From: JAUVPY01 sp034412795
Lineage (GTDB): Bacteria > Chloroflexota > Anaerolineae > 4572-78 > NAK82
NCBI GenBank assembly: GCA_034412795.1
Contig: DAOUMD010000036.1
Span: forward strand, 1-64,000
DNA length: 64,000 nucleotides
Direction: 5' to 3'
Positions 24,896 to 33,369 of the stretch are shown piece after piece. The notes under the pieces are model-generated. The model did not search any database. It was given only the letters and a program-made list of their open reading frames with translations, and was not told the origin of the DNA. Each line of letters starts with the position of its first letter. Position 1 is the stretch's first letter. The position numbers and the translations under genes are program-made.

Positions 24896-26911
24896 CGTCT
24901 GATTGAACGCCAGGCCACGAGCGGCAGCGATCCACTCGCGGACCGAATGGAAGACGGGCACCCCCTCGGCTTCGATGGCCTGGGACATCCTGACGGTAAA
25001 TGGCCCTCCCCCAATAGCACCCACCAAAATGGGTTTGTCGTATTCTCGGGTGAGCCTGCCCAGCATTTGGACGATGTCCTCCCCCAGCGGGGTGTCCTGG
25101 AAGACGAACCACGGCATGACGATGTCCACCTGCGGGTCGTGCATGCAGGTCTCAATACCGACCTCGTAATCCGTGCTGGTGGCCGAACCGGTGACGTCTA
25201 TGGGGTTCTGAACCACGTAGAAGGGCGGATACACGTCCGCCAGATTGCGCAGTGTTTCAGGGCTGAGTTCGGGAATTTCCAAATTGTAGGTCTTCAGTAG
25301 ATCAATACCCTGCACCATGGTGCCGGCTCCATTGCTGATCATCGCCACCCGCGGTCCCCTGGCCGCGGGCTGCATGGCCAACGCCTTGGCTGTGGCAACC
25401 AGTTCCTCGTAGCTGTCTACAGCGATAATTCCGGCCTGTTTGAAGGCACCCTGCACGACGCTGTAGGAACCACCGAAGAAACCGGTGTGTGATATAGAGG
25501 CGCGGGCCGCCCGTTCGGTGCGTCCTACCTTAAAAACAACAACCGGTTTCTTCTTGGTGACCTCCCTGGCCGTGCTCAGAAACTTGCGTCCGTTTTCGAT
25601 ACCCTCTACGTACATAGCAACCAGATTGGTTTCCGGATCGTCGGCCAGATAAGCCAATAAGTCGGCTTCGTCTACGTCGGTGCGATTGCCGTAGCTGACG
25701 AACTTGCTTACCCCGGTAGCCACCACATCTTCCAGGAAAGCCGCGCCTATCGTGCCCGACTGAGTGAGTACCGCAACTGGGCCGGCCTTGGGGCGTACCA
25801 TACGTTCCTGTACCTGGAAGAAGGTGTCGAGGCGCGTCTGGCCATCGAAGACGCCGATGCAGTTGGGACCAACCACTCGTACGCCATGAGTTCTGGCCAA
25901 TCGGCGAATTTCCGCTTCTAACTCGGTCCGTTCGCCTCCGAGTTCCTTGCCTCCACCCGAGATGACGACCAGGTTGTGGATGCCCTTGCTGGCACACACC
26001 TTGATCACATCGGGCACCAGGCGCAGGTCAATGGTGACAACGACGAGGTCTACTTGCTCCGGGACGTCATCGAGAGAAGGATAGGTCCTGGCCCCCATAA
26101 TCTCATCACGTCCGGGGTTGATAGGAAACACTACCCCTTGATATTCGTACTTTAACAAGCTATCCAGCACAGCATTGCCGATTTTGCCGGGCGTGGCCGA
26201 AGCACCGATCAGGGCCACCGAATTAGCCCTGAAGAAGTTCTCCAGATGCTGGGTATTGGGTGGGGTTACGCGTGGGGCAGGCTTGGCCTGGGAGTGCCAG
26301 ATGACCTTAAAATCCAGCACTCGATGCTGATCTTCCCATACGAGGATGGGGTTAAAGTCGACCGACTCAAACTTGCCTCCCAGGTCGATGCCCAAACGGT
26401 TGGCGCGCATCAACAGGTCAACCAGCATCTCTTCGGATACCGGCGGCTGACCTCGATAGCCCTTAAGGATTTGGTAGCCTTGTATTTCACGTATCATCTG
26501 GGATGCGTCGCCGGGTTCGATAGGCAAAACCCGAAAGCTAACGTCCCCCAGGACTTCAGTGAACACGCCGCCCAGCCCAAACATGAGCACCGGGCCAAAC
26601 TGCGCGTCATCTAACAAGCCGATGATGACTTCGACGCCCCCGATTACCATTTCCTGGACCTCAACACCCTCGATGCTGGCTTCGGGGTGAGCTGCCTGTA
26701 TCGAATCCATGATGCGCTCAAAAGCCTGGCGTGCCGCGTCGGGGCTTTCCACGTTGAGAACTACGCCTCCAACGTCCGTCTTATGCAAGACATCAGGCGA
26801 GAGGATCTTGAGCGCAACGGGAAATCCGATTTCGGAGGCAGCCAATGCCGCCCCATCCGCGGATGTTACCAGACTGCTACGTGGTGCTTCGAAGCCGTAT
26901 TCTTGAAACAT
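24893..26911 (-). CDS. ADP-forming acyl-CoA (acetyl-CoA) synthetase, fused
   Basis: A 672-residue fusion of the two ADP-forming acyl-CoA synthetase halves in beta-then-alpha order. An ATP-grasp domain comes first (about 1-215: FPVALKILSPDVLHKTDVGGV). A CoA-binding Rossmann domain follows (SVALIGASATPGKIGNAVL), then the succinyl-CoA-ligase-like domains (ISHTGFFGGS with the phospho-accepting His; MISNGAG). It would make ATP from an acyl-CoA, ADP and phosphate, typical of fermenters. The acyl group is not known. The start has GGAGG upstream. Confidence 0.92.
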   Translation of the reverse strand: MFQEYGFEAPRSSLVTSADGAALAASEIGFPVALKILSPDVLHKTDVGGVVLNVESPDAARQAFERIMDSIQAAHPEASIEGVEVQEMVIGGVEVIIGLLDDAQFGPVLMFGLGGVFTEVLGDVSFRVLPIEPGDASQMIREIQGYQILKGYRGQPPVSEEMLVDLLMRANRLGIDLGGKFESVDFNPILVWEDQHRVLDFKVIWHSQAKPAPRVTPPNTQHLENFFRANSVALIGASATPGKIGNAVLDSLLKYEYQGVVFPINPGRDEIMGARTYPSLDDVPEQVDLVVVTIDLRLVPDVIKVCASKGIHNLVVISGGGKELGGERTELEAEIRRLARTHGVRVVGPNCIGVFDGQTRLDTFFQVQERMVRPKAGPVAVLTQSGTIGAAFLEDVVATGVSKFVSYGNRTDVDEADLLAYLADDPETNLVAMYVEGIENGRKFLSTAREVTKKKPVVVFKVGRTERAARASISHTGFFGGSYSVVQGAFKQAGIIAVDSYEELVATAKALAMQPAARGPRVAMISNGAGTMVQGIDLLKTYNLEIPELSPETLRNLADVYPPFYVVQNPIDVTGSATSTDYEVGIETCMHDPQVDIVMPWFVFQDTPLGEDIVQMLGRLTREYDKPILVGAIGGGPFTVRMSQAIEAEGVPVFHSVREWIAAARGLAFNQT

Positions 26912-27042
26912 TCGGGACGTGCCTCCTGGAAGAGAAAAAATTTGGAAGTCGATGACGAAGATACCCCATCATCTATGCTGGTCGAGGGTGAGTCAGGTAA
27001 TTATATGAGGAGTCTCCAAAATCAGCGAATCTTTGGATTTTG

Positions 27043-27051
27043 TGCTATAAT
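27043..27051 (+). promoter_or_regulatory. Extended -10 promoter for the response-regulator operon
   Basis: TGCTATAAT (TGn plus perfect TATAAT) lies 66 bp before the start at 27118 in the divergent gap with the acyl-CoA synthetase gene. No convincing -35 box is seen. Confidence 0.7.
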
Positions 27052-27117
27052 GGATGCGGGAAGCCAGAATACACCAGTCTCGCACCAGTTGTGCAAAGAC
27101 CTTAAAGAGGGAAAGGG

Positions 27118-28038
27118 ATGTCACGTAAGGTACTAATAATCGAAGACCGGCGTGAGAACATCGTCTTCATTGCCAACAACATTCTCAAACCTGAAGGGTG
27201 GGAAGTCATCACCGCACGGGATGGTAAGCTGGGACTGCAGAAAGCCATCGAAGAGAAACCTGATTTGATCATCACTGACTTGAAACTGCCAACGATGCAC
27301 GGCCTCGACATGTTGGAGGAACTGAACAAGCGAGGATATAATATCCCGACCATTGTGATGACTTTCCACGGATCTGAAGAGACGGCTATACGGGCATTTC
27401 GGCTGGGAGCTGTCGACTATCTCATAAAACCCTTCGAGATTGACGAAATGCTGAACGCCATTGACCGAGCGCTACAGCCAGAAACCGGCGCTCGGCCTCT
27501 GCCCGCTGGCACAGATGCATCCGTGGCGAAAAAAATTGCCAGCCAGGAGCAGGAAATCCAACGCCTGAAGGCCCAACTCCAGCAACAGAGACCTGTTCAG
27601 GGAGGCCAGCAGGCTGGTGGTGGCACCGATTTTGCTCGCTGGCAAGCCTTGCTCAAAGAGAGAGACACTGCGCTGGCCACCCTGAAGAAGCAAACAATCA
27701 CCCAACACCAGGCGATGAGTCAGCAAATCAACCTTCTCCGGGCACAGTTGGCAGAGAAGGAAGCGATCATAGCCAGTCTACGAGCCCAGTCTCCTGGGGC
27801 TGGCCGCGATCCCGACGAACAGCGGGATCTCGTGGCTGAAAAAGCGCAAGCAGACAAGCTAGTCGAGAGCCTTAAAAAAGTCATCGTAGGACAACAGAAA
27901 GCCATCGAAAAGCACCGTCAAGAGGCCGAGCGCCTGGCTCGTGAACTGCACGCCCTGGCTGCAGGCATCCAGATGTTGGGCCAAGGGCTGGACGACCAGG
28001 CCGGCAAAATGTCCTCAGTTGTGACGCGGGAGGAGTAG
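27118..28038 (+). CDS. Response regulator with C-terminal coiled coil
   Basis: A 306-residue protein. Residues 3-120 form a CheY-like receiver with acidic residues near the start (LIIEDRREN), the phosphoryl Asp near 54 in DLIITDLKLPT, and the switch Lys in YLIKPFE. The C-terminal half is Gln/Glu/Lys-rich and predicted coiled coil (about 145-300), with no DNA-binding or enzymatic output domain. Output is probably through protein-protein contact. No kinase gene is adjacent. It ends 2 bp before the cyclase-family gene, so the two are cotranscribed. Confidence 0.9.
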   Translation: MSRKVLIIEDRRENIVFIANNILKPEGWEVITARDGKLGLQKAIEEKPDLIITDLKLPTMHGLDMLEELNKRGYNIPTIVMTFHGSEETAIRAFRLGAVDYLIKPFEIDEMLNAIDRALQPETGARPLPAGTDASVAKKIASQEQEIQRLKAQLQQQRPVQGGQQAGGGTDFARWQALLKERDTALATLKKQTITQHQAMSQQINLLRAQLAEKEAIIASLRAQSPGAGRDPDEQRDLVAEKAQADKLVESLKKVIVGQQKAIEKHRQEAERLARELHALAAGIQMLGQGLDDQAGKMSSVVTREE

Positions 28039-28040
28039 AG

Positions 28041-28679
28041 ATGCCTACTTATTACGACATATCTTTACCAATTTCTCCCGTGATGCCAGTCTGGCCAGGT
28101 GATCCTCTCATACGCATTGAGCAAGTCTCGTCCCTCTCGGGTGATGGCAGGCTCAACGTCTCGCGCCTGGAGATGGGGACTCACACCTTGACCCATGTCG
28201 ATGCGCCACGACACATCAAAGACCGTGGATTAACGGTTGACCGGCTTCCTTTGGACTTGCTCATCGGCCCGGTGGTGGTGGTCGAACCCCGCTACGAGGG
28301 AAACCGCATCACGGCCACCGACCTGGGCGAATTGGGCATTCGTCGTGGCACCGAGCGCCTTCTCATCAAGACCCGTAACTCTGAGCTATGGATGGGAGGG
28401 CCTTACGAATTCGAAGCTGATTACGTCTCCCTCTCGAAAGATACAGGTCCGTGGTTGATATCCAGGGGGATCAAGTTGGTGGGGGTAGATTACCTTTCAG
28501 TAGATGCCTTTGACTCGCATAAGCTAGAGGTTCACCACACGCTCCTGGAAAAAGGAGTGGTCATTCTGGAAGGACTGAACCTGAGTCAGGTACCTGAAGG
28601 TCGCTACCAACTCATCTGTCTCCCCTTAAAGGTACGAGATGGAGATGGCGCACCGGCGCGTGTTGTACTGATACGTTAG
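28041..28679 (+). CDS. Cyclase/kynurenine formamidase-family metal hydrolase
   Basis: A 212-residue member of the metal-dependent cyclase-like family (PF04199). The metal-binding motif is GTHTLTHVDAPRHI (HxxTHxDxPxH), preceded by the usual ISLPISPVMPVWPGDP. Characterised relatives hydrolyse N-formylkynurenine or related amides and lactones. No tryptophan catabolism genes are nearby, so the substrate is open. It is translated right after the response regulator (GGAGG within the end of that gene). Confidence 0.9.
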   Translation: MPTYYDISLPISPVMPVWPGDPLIRIEQVSSLSGDGRLNVSRLEMGTHTLTHVDAPRHIKDRGLTVDRLPLDLLIGPVVVVEPRYEGNRITATDLGELGIRRGTERLLIKTRNSELWMGGPYEFEADYVSLSKDTGPWLISRGIKLVGVDYLSVDAFDSHKLEVHHTLLEKGVVILEGLNLSQVPEGRYQLICLPLKVRDGDGAPARVVLIR

Positions 28680-28796
28680 GGTCCATAAAAGAATAAGTCC
28701 CCGTAACTTCCACCAGTTTTGCCGGGGAAATCCGTCTCAAATGCGGGAGCCATTTATTCACTGAACCTTAATACTATGGAGTTCTCACCGCAACCG

Positions 28797-28805
28797 TGTT
28801 ATAAT
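28797..28805 (+). promoter_or_regulatory. Extended -10 promoter for the cNMP-binding protein gene
   Basis: TGTTATAAT (TGn plus perfect TATAAT) is located 50 bp before the ATG at 28855. Confidence 0.7.
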
Positions 28806-28854
28806 AATAAGGTAGAGCAAGGTTCATACTAGCCAAGATAAGGAGGCCAACTCT

Positions 28855-29307
28855 ATGTCGGAGAAGAAAGAGTTCCTCAGGAAATTGGACATGTTCAATG
28901 GGCTGTCCGATGAAGAGCTATCAAGCGTAGCAGCGTTATGCAGTGAAGCAAGCTACAAGACAGGCGATATTATATTGAACATTAAAGATCCAACTGAGAA
29001 CTTCTATCTGATTCGAAGCGGCACGGTGCAAATCATCACCAATCCTGACATTCTTGAAACCAAGCCAGAACTGGCCGATTCAGTGATGGTGAACCTGGGC
29101 CGGGGACAAAGCTTTGGGGAGATGGGGTTGGTGGACCACGGTGCCCGATCAGCCACGGTACGAGCCGGGTCTGATACCGAAGTGTATGCCATCAACTGCA
29201 AGAAGTTCCAGGAGCTTTGTTTTGAAGATACCCGTCTGGGTTTCTTGGTCATGCGTAACATCGCCGCAGATCTATCCTTTAAGCTACGCTACCGCAACCT
29301 GATCTGA
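28855..29307 (+). CDS. Cyclic nucleotide-binding domain protein
   Basis: A 150-residue protein consisting almost entirely of one cyclic-nucleotide-binding fold. The beta barrel includes GDIILNIKDPTENFYLIRSG, and the phosphate-binding cassette is GQSFGEMGLVDHGARSATVRA, with the Glu and Arg expected to contact cAMP or cGMP. There is no Crp-type DNA-binding domain and no membrane segment, so it probably acts as a regulatory subunit. It has AAGGAGG upstream and is followed 31 bp later by a small conserved-looking gene. Confidence 0.9.
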   Translation: MSEKKEFLRKLDMFNGLSDEELSSVAALCSEASYKTGDIILNIKDPTENFYLIRSGTVQIITNPDILETKPELADSVMVNLGRGQSFGEMGLVDHGARSATVRAGSDTEVYAINCKKFQELCFEDTRLGFLVMRNIAADLSFKLRYRNLI

Positions 29308-29338
29308 CCATCGTATCCGTTGGGGAGGAGACCTGGAC

Positions 29339-29539
29339 ATGATCTACAAAGTCAGCTTTGTGGTGCCCGGACGACGGGACGTAGGTGGTATCCAAAACAT
29401 CGACCGGGAGCCCAAGCCAGGCGACCGTGTACGGATTGGAAACCAAACCTTCGAAGTAGTAGATGTCACCGAGTTGATGCCACCTCGAGGCGACTTCGCG
29501 TACCTCCACGCTACCTGCAAACCGGTGAAGGAAGCATAA
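29339..29539 (+). CDS. Small protein of unknown function
   Basis: A 66-residue acidic/basic mixed protein with no membrane segment. It begins MIYKVSFVVPGRRDVGG and has a likely small beta fold (RVRIGNQTFEVVDVTELM). It has a good ribosome site (GGGGAGGAG, 8 nt before ATG) and the same codon use as its neighbours, which support a real gene. It probably shares a transcript with the cyclic-nucleotide-binding protein. I do not recognise a family. Confidence 0.7.
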   Translation: MIYKVSFVVPGRRDVGGIQNIDREPKPGDRVRIGNQTFEVVDVTELMPPRGDFAYLHATCKPVKEA

Positions 29540-29680
29540 GGCGAAATGGCAAGCCACCTACACAACGTGAGGAGTCCACCTCTTTTCGACCTTCTCTACT
29601 GTGGCTCGCGCCCAGAACAACGGTGATATAGAAGTAACGGTGCAATCCAAGTTCATCGCTACCGGTGTGCCGCTATCACT

Positions 29681-30445
29681 TTAAAACTCATACACCTTAA
29701 AATCTTCTGCCAGCTCTACCGGGCCCTGAAAGATGGCTTTTGCCTCCTCCAATATCGCACCCGGATCTCCACGCACGGAAGGATAATGAATGAGCACCAA
29801 CCGTCTGGCATTGGCTTCCAAGGCATCGCGGGCAGCGTCAGAGCCGGTTGAGTGACCGTAGTATTTGCCGGTTGCCTCGTGGATGAGAATATCAGCGTCA
29901 CGGGCCAAGTTCACAACCTCTGGATCACGCATGGTGTCGCTGGTGTATACCAACACCTTACCGGTTTGGTGGTTGGTCATCCGCAGCCCAATGGCAGGTA
30001 TCATGTGAGCAACAGGCGAAGCCTCAATCGAGACAAAATGGTTGGAGACTACATGGGCACCCGGTAACAAAGGTACCTTGCGGTAATCAACTCGTAGGAA
30101 GTCAGGCCACGTTTCCCACTCATACAAGTCCATCATCTTTTGAATGACCTGTAGTGTCTTGGCTGGCCCATAGATGGGGAAAGATCCGCGGCGCCCCAGG
30201 AGCCACAGGTTCATAAGCAGAATGGGTACCCCGTAAATATGATCCGGGTGATGGTGGGTGACAATCAAGCCATCCAAGTCTGTGAAGTTAAGCCCGGCCT
30301 GCACCACCCGAGAGGAAGGGCTGCCACTACAGTCGATTAAAATCCTTAGATCACCGGCGTCCAGGACCATATAGACATTATCGTGGGTCGGGTTAGCGAT
30401 GGCCGCAGTCCCCAGCGGGATTAATCTAGCTATTTGATTGGTCAT
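29681..30445 (-). CDS. Metallo-beta-lactamase fold hydrolase (RNase Z-like)
   Basis: A 254-residue MBL-fold enzyme with the dinuclear zinc motif TIVTHHHPDH form (here LIVTHHHPDH) and later ligands around VAHMIPAIG, YTSDT and LIHYPS. Length and motif order resemble ribonuclease Z and arylsulfatase-like MBL enzymes. The long flexible exosite arm of true RNase Z is not obvious, so tRNA 3' processing is not certain. The gene is convergent with the preceding small gene and lies next to a palindromic repeat island. Confidence 0.85.
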   Translation of the reverse strand: MTNQIARLIPLGTAAIANPTHDNVYMVLDAGDLRILIDCSGSPSSRVVQAGLNFTDLDGLIVTHHHPDHIYGVPILLMNLWLLGRRGSFPIYGPAKTLQVIQKMMDLYEWETWPDFLRVDYRKVPLLPGAHVVSNHFVSIEASPVAHMIPAIGLRMTNHQTGKVLVYTSDTMRDPEVVNLARDADILIHEATGKYYGHSTGSDAARDALEANARRLVLIHYPSVRGDPGAILEEAKAIFQGPVELAEDFKVYEF

Positions 30446-30468
30446 GCCACTTCCTTCGGTTGCTTAGG

Positions 30469-30652
30469 ACTAAGGATTTAATAACTTACCCACCAGGCCG
30501 TGTTGACATTTGAGTCTTTGCGCCTGAGAACCCCGCAACAGATAACCAAATGCATCTCCGGGAATGCACAAATGTCAACACTACCTGGCCGACTGAATCA
30601 GGCCAGTATGTCACTTGCATTTGAGGAAGTTATTTAATTCTCAATCCTTAGT
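30469..30652. repeat. MITE-like inverted-repeat element A
   Basis: The 282-bp gap 30446-30727 holds no gene. This first element has outer arms ACTAAGGAT / ATCCTTAGT, then TAATAACTT / AAGTTATTT, and a perfect inner pair GTGTTGACATTTG (30500-30512) with CAAATGTCAACAC (30569-30581). The right part contains TTTGAGGAAGTTATTT, which recurs exactly at about 40424-40439. Confidence 0.75.
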
Positions 30653-30655
30653 GCT

Positions 30656-30722
30656 TGTAAAGAAATAAGTTCTGATTTTCCACGCTTGGAGTCCGGGCAA
30701 AAATCGGAAGTTATTCTTTACA
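30656..30722. repeat. Inverted-repeat element B (AAGAATAACTTCC type)
   Basis: TGTAAAGAAATAAGTTCTGA (30656-30675) faces its near-complement ending ATTCTTTACA at 30722. It is a hairpin of about 67 bp immediately downstream of the ABC permease stop, so it may also end that transcript. Confidence 0.75.
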
Positions 30723-30727
30723 GTTCT

Positions 30728-32227
30728 TTAGCGCACACCGTAAAGCGCGAGCACAATTTGAGGGGTGAGATTAGCCTCGATAAAAGCTGCGCCCAAGAGT
30801 AAAGGAACAACCAGGAACAAGAAGATTTTACAGAAATTTGCCAACACAAGCAAGAATCCTTGTCCCACGTCAAATCCTTTGGGAGGCGACACCAATGCAG
30901 CTCCAATGCGCAGTGCGAAGGCAGTACCAATGATAGCCGCTGGCATCTCGACGATGCCATGCGGCAAGAGGAAAGCGGCCACAAACAGCCAGGGGTTGTA
31001 ACCCAACAGGCTCACCTCGACGGCGAAAAAGCCAACCAGAGCCAGTGGGATCATAAGCAGAATCAAGGCCAGCGCGCCAAAAGAGAATATGCCCAATATT
31101 GCAGCCAGGGCGATGGCGCGTACGTTGTTGAAGAAAATGCCAACCGTGTTGAACCGGGGCAAGAAGCCAACACTCGGCAGATTCTCAAAGGTATCGGTGG
31201 GCAGCGAGTCAAGTTGGACGATGCCTGCTGGGAGTGGATAGCGGGTGGCATAATATCCGCCCAAGATGCTTGCCCCCACGAGCACGGCAAGCACGACAGC
31301 CAGGGAGAGCCATTCCGTCTTGATCAGGGTCGGGATGTCGTAGGTGTAAATACGGAGCAGGCTGAAACGGGCCGAACCTGTGTCATTGCGTCGGGTAGCC
31401 AGGGCGGGTGGACGCAAAAAGTAACCCGTGAAGTCGCGCCAGATGGTCTTGAGCTTTAGCTCGTCCATCTCCTTGGAAAGAATCTCTTCCCGGTTGAAGG
31501 TGCGCACCCCCATCCGAACCAGGAGAATGTCTACCACCAGCAGCCCGATGATGAGCCACCATATTACACCGTATTGTCCCCAGAACAGCAGCACGCTTTC
31601 AACCTGGATCAGCAATGCCATAGGAATGATGATAAAGCTGGCCAGCAGGTTGGCAGCACGCACACTGGTCGTTTGGCTGGAAACGACCACAGCCGCGGAG
31701 ACCATTACCAACGCCTCGACCGTGGTCAGCAACACCACCTGGGAAAGGAGAGAAAATTCGGGCAGCCAGTTCAATGTCGCGTAGAGGCCGCTCAGATAAA
31801 TCGTGATGCCCAGGTAGCTGGCAAAGAGAGGGAGCAACAGAGCGGCCAGCATCTTGCCCAGGTATAACTCGCCGTCGGAGACAGGCATGGAGAGCAGCGG
31901 TTCCAGACTATTGCGTTCCTTTTCTCCCACAAACGTCTCCAGCGCGATAACCAGCGAAAATGAGATGGGGAAGAAGCCAACGATCAATAGCAGAAAGGGG
32001 TTCAATCGTTCGGCGATGATCGCATTGGCCCCGCCGTAACGCAGCACAAAGTTACGAGCGACGGTGGCGGTGAAATCCATCAAGAAGGGAAAAATAAGGG
32101 TAAGGATGAGAACGGGAATAATGATCCGCCAATCACGCAGGCTGTCACGCAATTCTCGTCGGGTAATGATAAGAGCGGTGCGAATACCACTTCGGTTTAG
32201 CCCAGCTCGAACGCTTGGGGCGGCCAT
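30728..32227 (-). CDS. ABC-2 type permease fused to a SpoIIM-like membrane domain
   Basis: A 499-residue membrane protein. The N-terminal half (about 15-270) is an ABC-2/NatB-type permease: a TRRELRDSLRDWR start, one membrane segment, a loop, then a block of four to five segments. The C-terminal half (about 300-499) matches the stage II sporulation protein M family: FNNVRAIALAAILGIFSFG and the hallmark LLPHGIVEMPAAIIG. SpoIIM-like domains occur in non-sporulating bacteria as predicted transport or peptidoglycan-related modules. It partners with the ATPase encoded just upstream. The exported substrate is unknown. Confidence 0.88.
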   Translation of the reverse strand: MAAPSVRAGLNRSGIRTALIITRRELRDSLRDWRIIIPVLILTLIFPFLMDFTATVARNFVLRYGGANAIIAERLNPFLLLIVGFFPISFSLVIALETFVGEKERNSLEPLLSMPVSDGELYLGKMLAALLLPLFASYLGITIYLSGLYATLNWLPEFSLLSQVVLLTTVEALVMVSAAVVVSSQTTSVRAANLLASFIIIPMALLIQVESVLLFWGQYGVIWWLIIGLLVVDILLVRMGVRTFNREEILSKEMDELKLKTIWRDFTGYFLRPPALATRRNDTGSARFSLLRIYTYDIPTLIKTEWLSLAVVLAVLVGASILGGYYATRYPLPAGIVQLDSLPTDTFENLPSVGFLPRFNTVGIFFNNVRAIALAAILGIFSFGALALILLMIPLALVGFFAVEVSLLGYNPWLFVAAFLLPHGIVEMPAAIIGTAFALRIGAALVSPPKGFDVGQGFLLVLANFCKIFLFLVVPLLLGAAFIEANLTPQIVLALYGVR

Positions 32228-32286
32228 AGGTTCTCCGGTAAACAGTAGTCAGATATCAGTAGTCGGTACTAGCCAACGGACGAAGA

Positions 32287-33198
32287 TTACTCGTTCACAA
32301 TTTGCAGATAGACATCTTCCAGGCTGCGTGGTACCTCACTGAGGGTAACCACGGGCACACCTCGCTCAGCGAGTTGCTGAAGCAAGCGCGGATTGACACG
32401 TTCAGGGTCGGGGGTGCTATAGCGTAGCCAGGTGTCGCCGCAGCCTTCCACCTTTACCATATCTTCCACGTCAGGTAACAGTCCATCAAGGGGCTGAGCC
32501 AGCCGCAGCTCCAAAATAGGGTCACCCAGCAACTGAGCCTTTAGCTCGGCGGCCGTGCCCAGGGCCACAATACGTCCACGTCGGATGATGGTGATGCGAT
32601 CAGCCAGCATCTCCGCCTCGTTCAGGTTATGGGTGCAGAGGATGATAGTGTGCTGATCTCGGCGCAGTTCGAGAATGGCGTCACGCACCAGCTTAGCACT
32701 GTGCGGGTCCATGGCCGACGTCGGTTCATCCAGGAAGAGCACCTGCGGATCGTGAAGCATGGCGCGCACCAGTGCCAGCTTCTGGCGCATCCCCTTGGAG
32801 TATTCCCCGGTGCGCCTGTCCCTGGCGTCCCACAACTCAAAGCGCTTGAGAAGTCCCTCACTCCGTTCGGCCCGCTCCGAACGTGAAAGTCCCTGCAATT
32901 GGCCGAAAAAGTCGAGATATTCCATGCCCCGCATTCGCAGGTAAAGACCGGGGAACTCAGTCAGTAAGCCCACGATATTGCGCACCACCTTGGCATCGTC
33001 CACGGTATCGTAGCCGGCGATGCGCGCCCAGCCAACCGTCGGCTTGAGGATAGAGGCCAACATACGCACCGTCGTCGTCTTACCCGCGCCATTTGGCCCC
33101 AGCAGAGCCAGCACTTCCCCTTCGCGCACCGAAAGGTCGATGCCATCGACGGCTGTGAAATCGCCAAATCGTTTAGTCAGATCCACCGTTTCAATCAT
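32287..33198 (-). CDS. ABC transporter ATP-binding protein
   Basis: A 303-residue ATPase of the ABC-2/NatA-DRA group. Walker A is GPNGAGKTT, the signature is YSKGMRQKLALVRAML (SKGMRQ), Walker B is VLFLDEPTSAMDP, and the H-loop is ILCTHNLNEAE. A C-terminal extension of about 90 residues follows, as in exporter ATPases of this group. It energises the permease/SpoIIM fusion encoded 59 bp downstream. That gap contains GTAGTCA-type short repeats (32235-32266). Confidence 0.93.
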   Translation of the reverse strand: MIETVDLTKRFGDFTAVDGIDLSVREGEVLALLGPNGAGKTTTVRMLASILKPTVGWARIAGYDTVDDAKVVRNIVGLLTEFPGLYLRMRGMEYLDFFGQLQGLSRSERAERSEGLLKRFELWDARDRRTGEYSKGMRQKLALVRAMLHDPQVLFLDEPTSAMDPHSAKLVRDAILELRRDQHTIILCTHNLNEAEMLADRITIIRRGRIVALGTAAELKAQLLGDPILELRLAQPLDGLLPDVEDMVKVEGCGDTWLRYSTPDPERVNPRLLQQLAERGVPVVTLSEVPRSLEDVYLQIVNE

Positions 33199-33224
33199 GT
33201 GATTAATGCCATCTCCATTGTATC

Positions 33225-33233
33225 ATTATACCA
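33225..33233 (-). promoter_or_regulatory. Extended -10 promoter for the ABC exporter
   Basis: On the minus strand TGGTATAAT (TGn plus perfect TATAAT) is 27 bp before the ATG of the ATPase gene. Confidence 0.65.
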
Positions 33234-33282
33234 GAGTTCAGGAGTCCGCAAAATAACCTGTTGGTACTGGCGGCGGGGGTTA

Positions 33283-33311
33283 TTGCCAAGCCGGTGACTT
33301 TGTAGCATAAT
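33283..33311 (+). promoter_or_regulatory. SigA-type promoter for larE-larB-larC
   Basis: TTGCCA (33283-33288) and CATAAT (33306-33311) are spaced by 17 bp, 59 bp before the larE start. Confidence 0.65.
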
Positions 33312-33369
33312 CGAATCACTCAATGAGTTATCTGCTTTGGTTAAAGGACTTTGTGGAGGTTTGGTGTAG

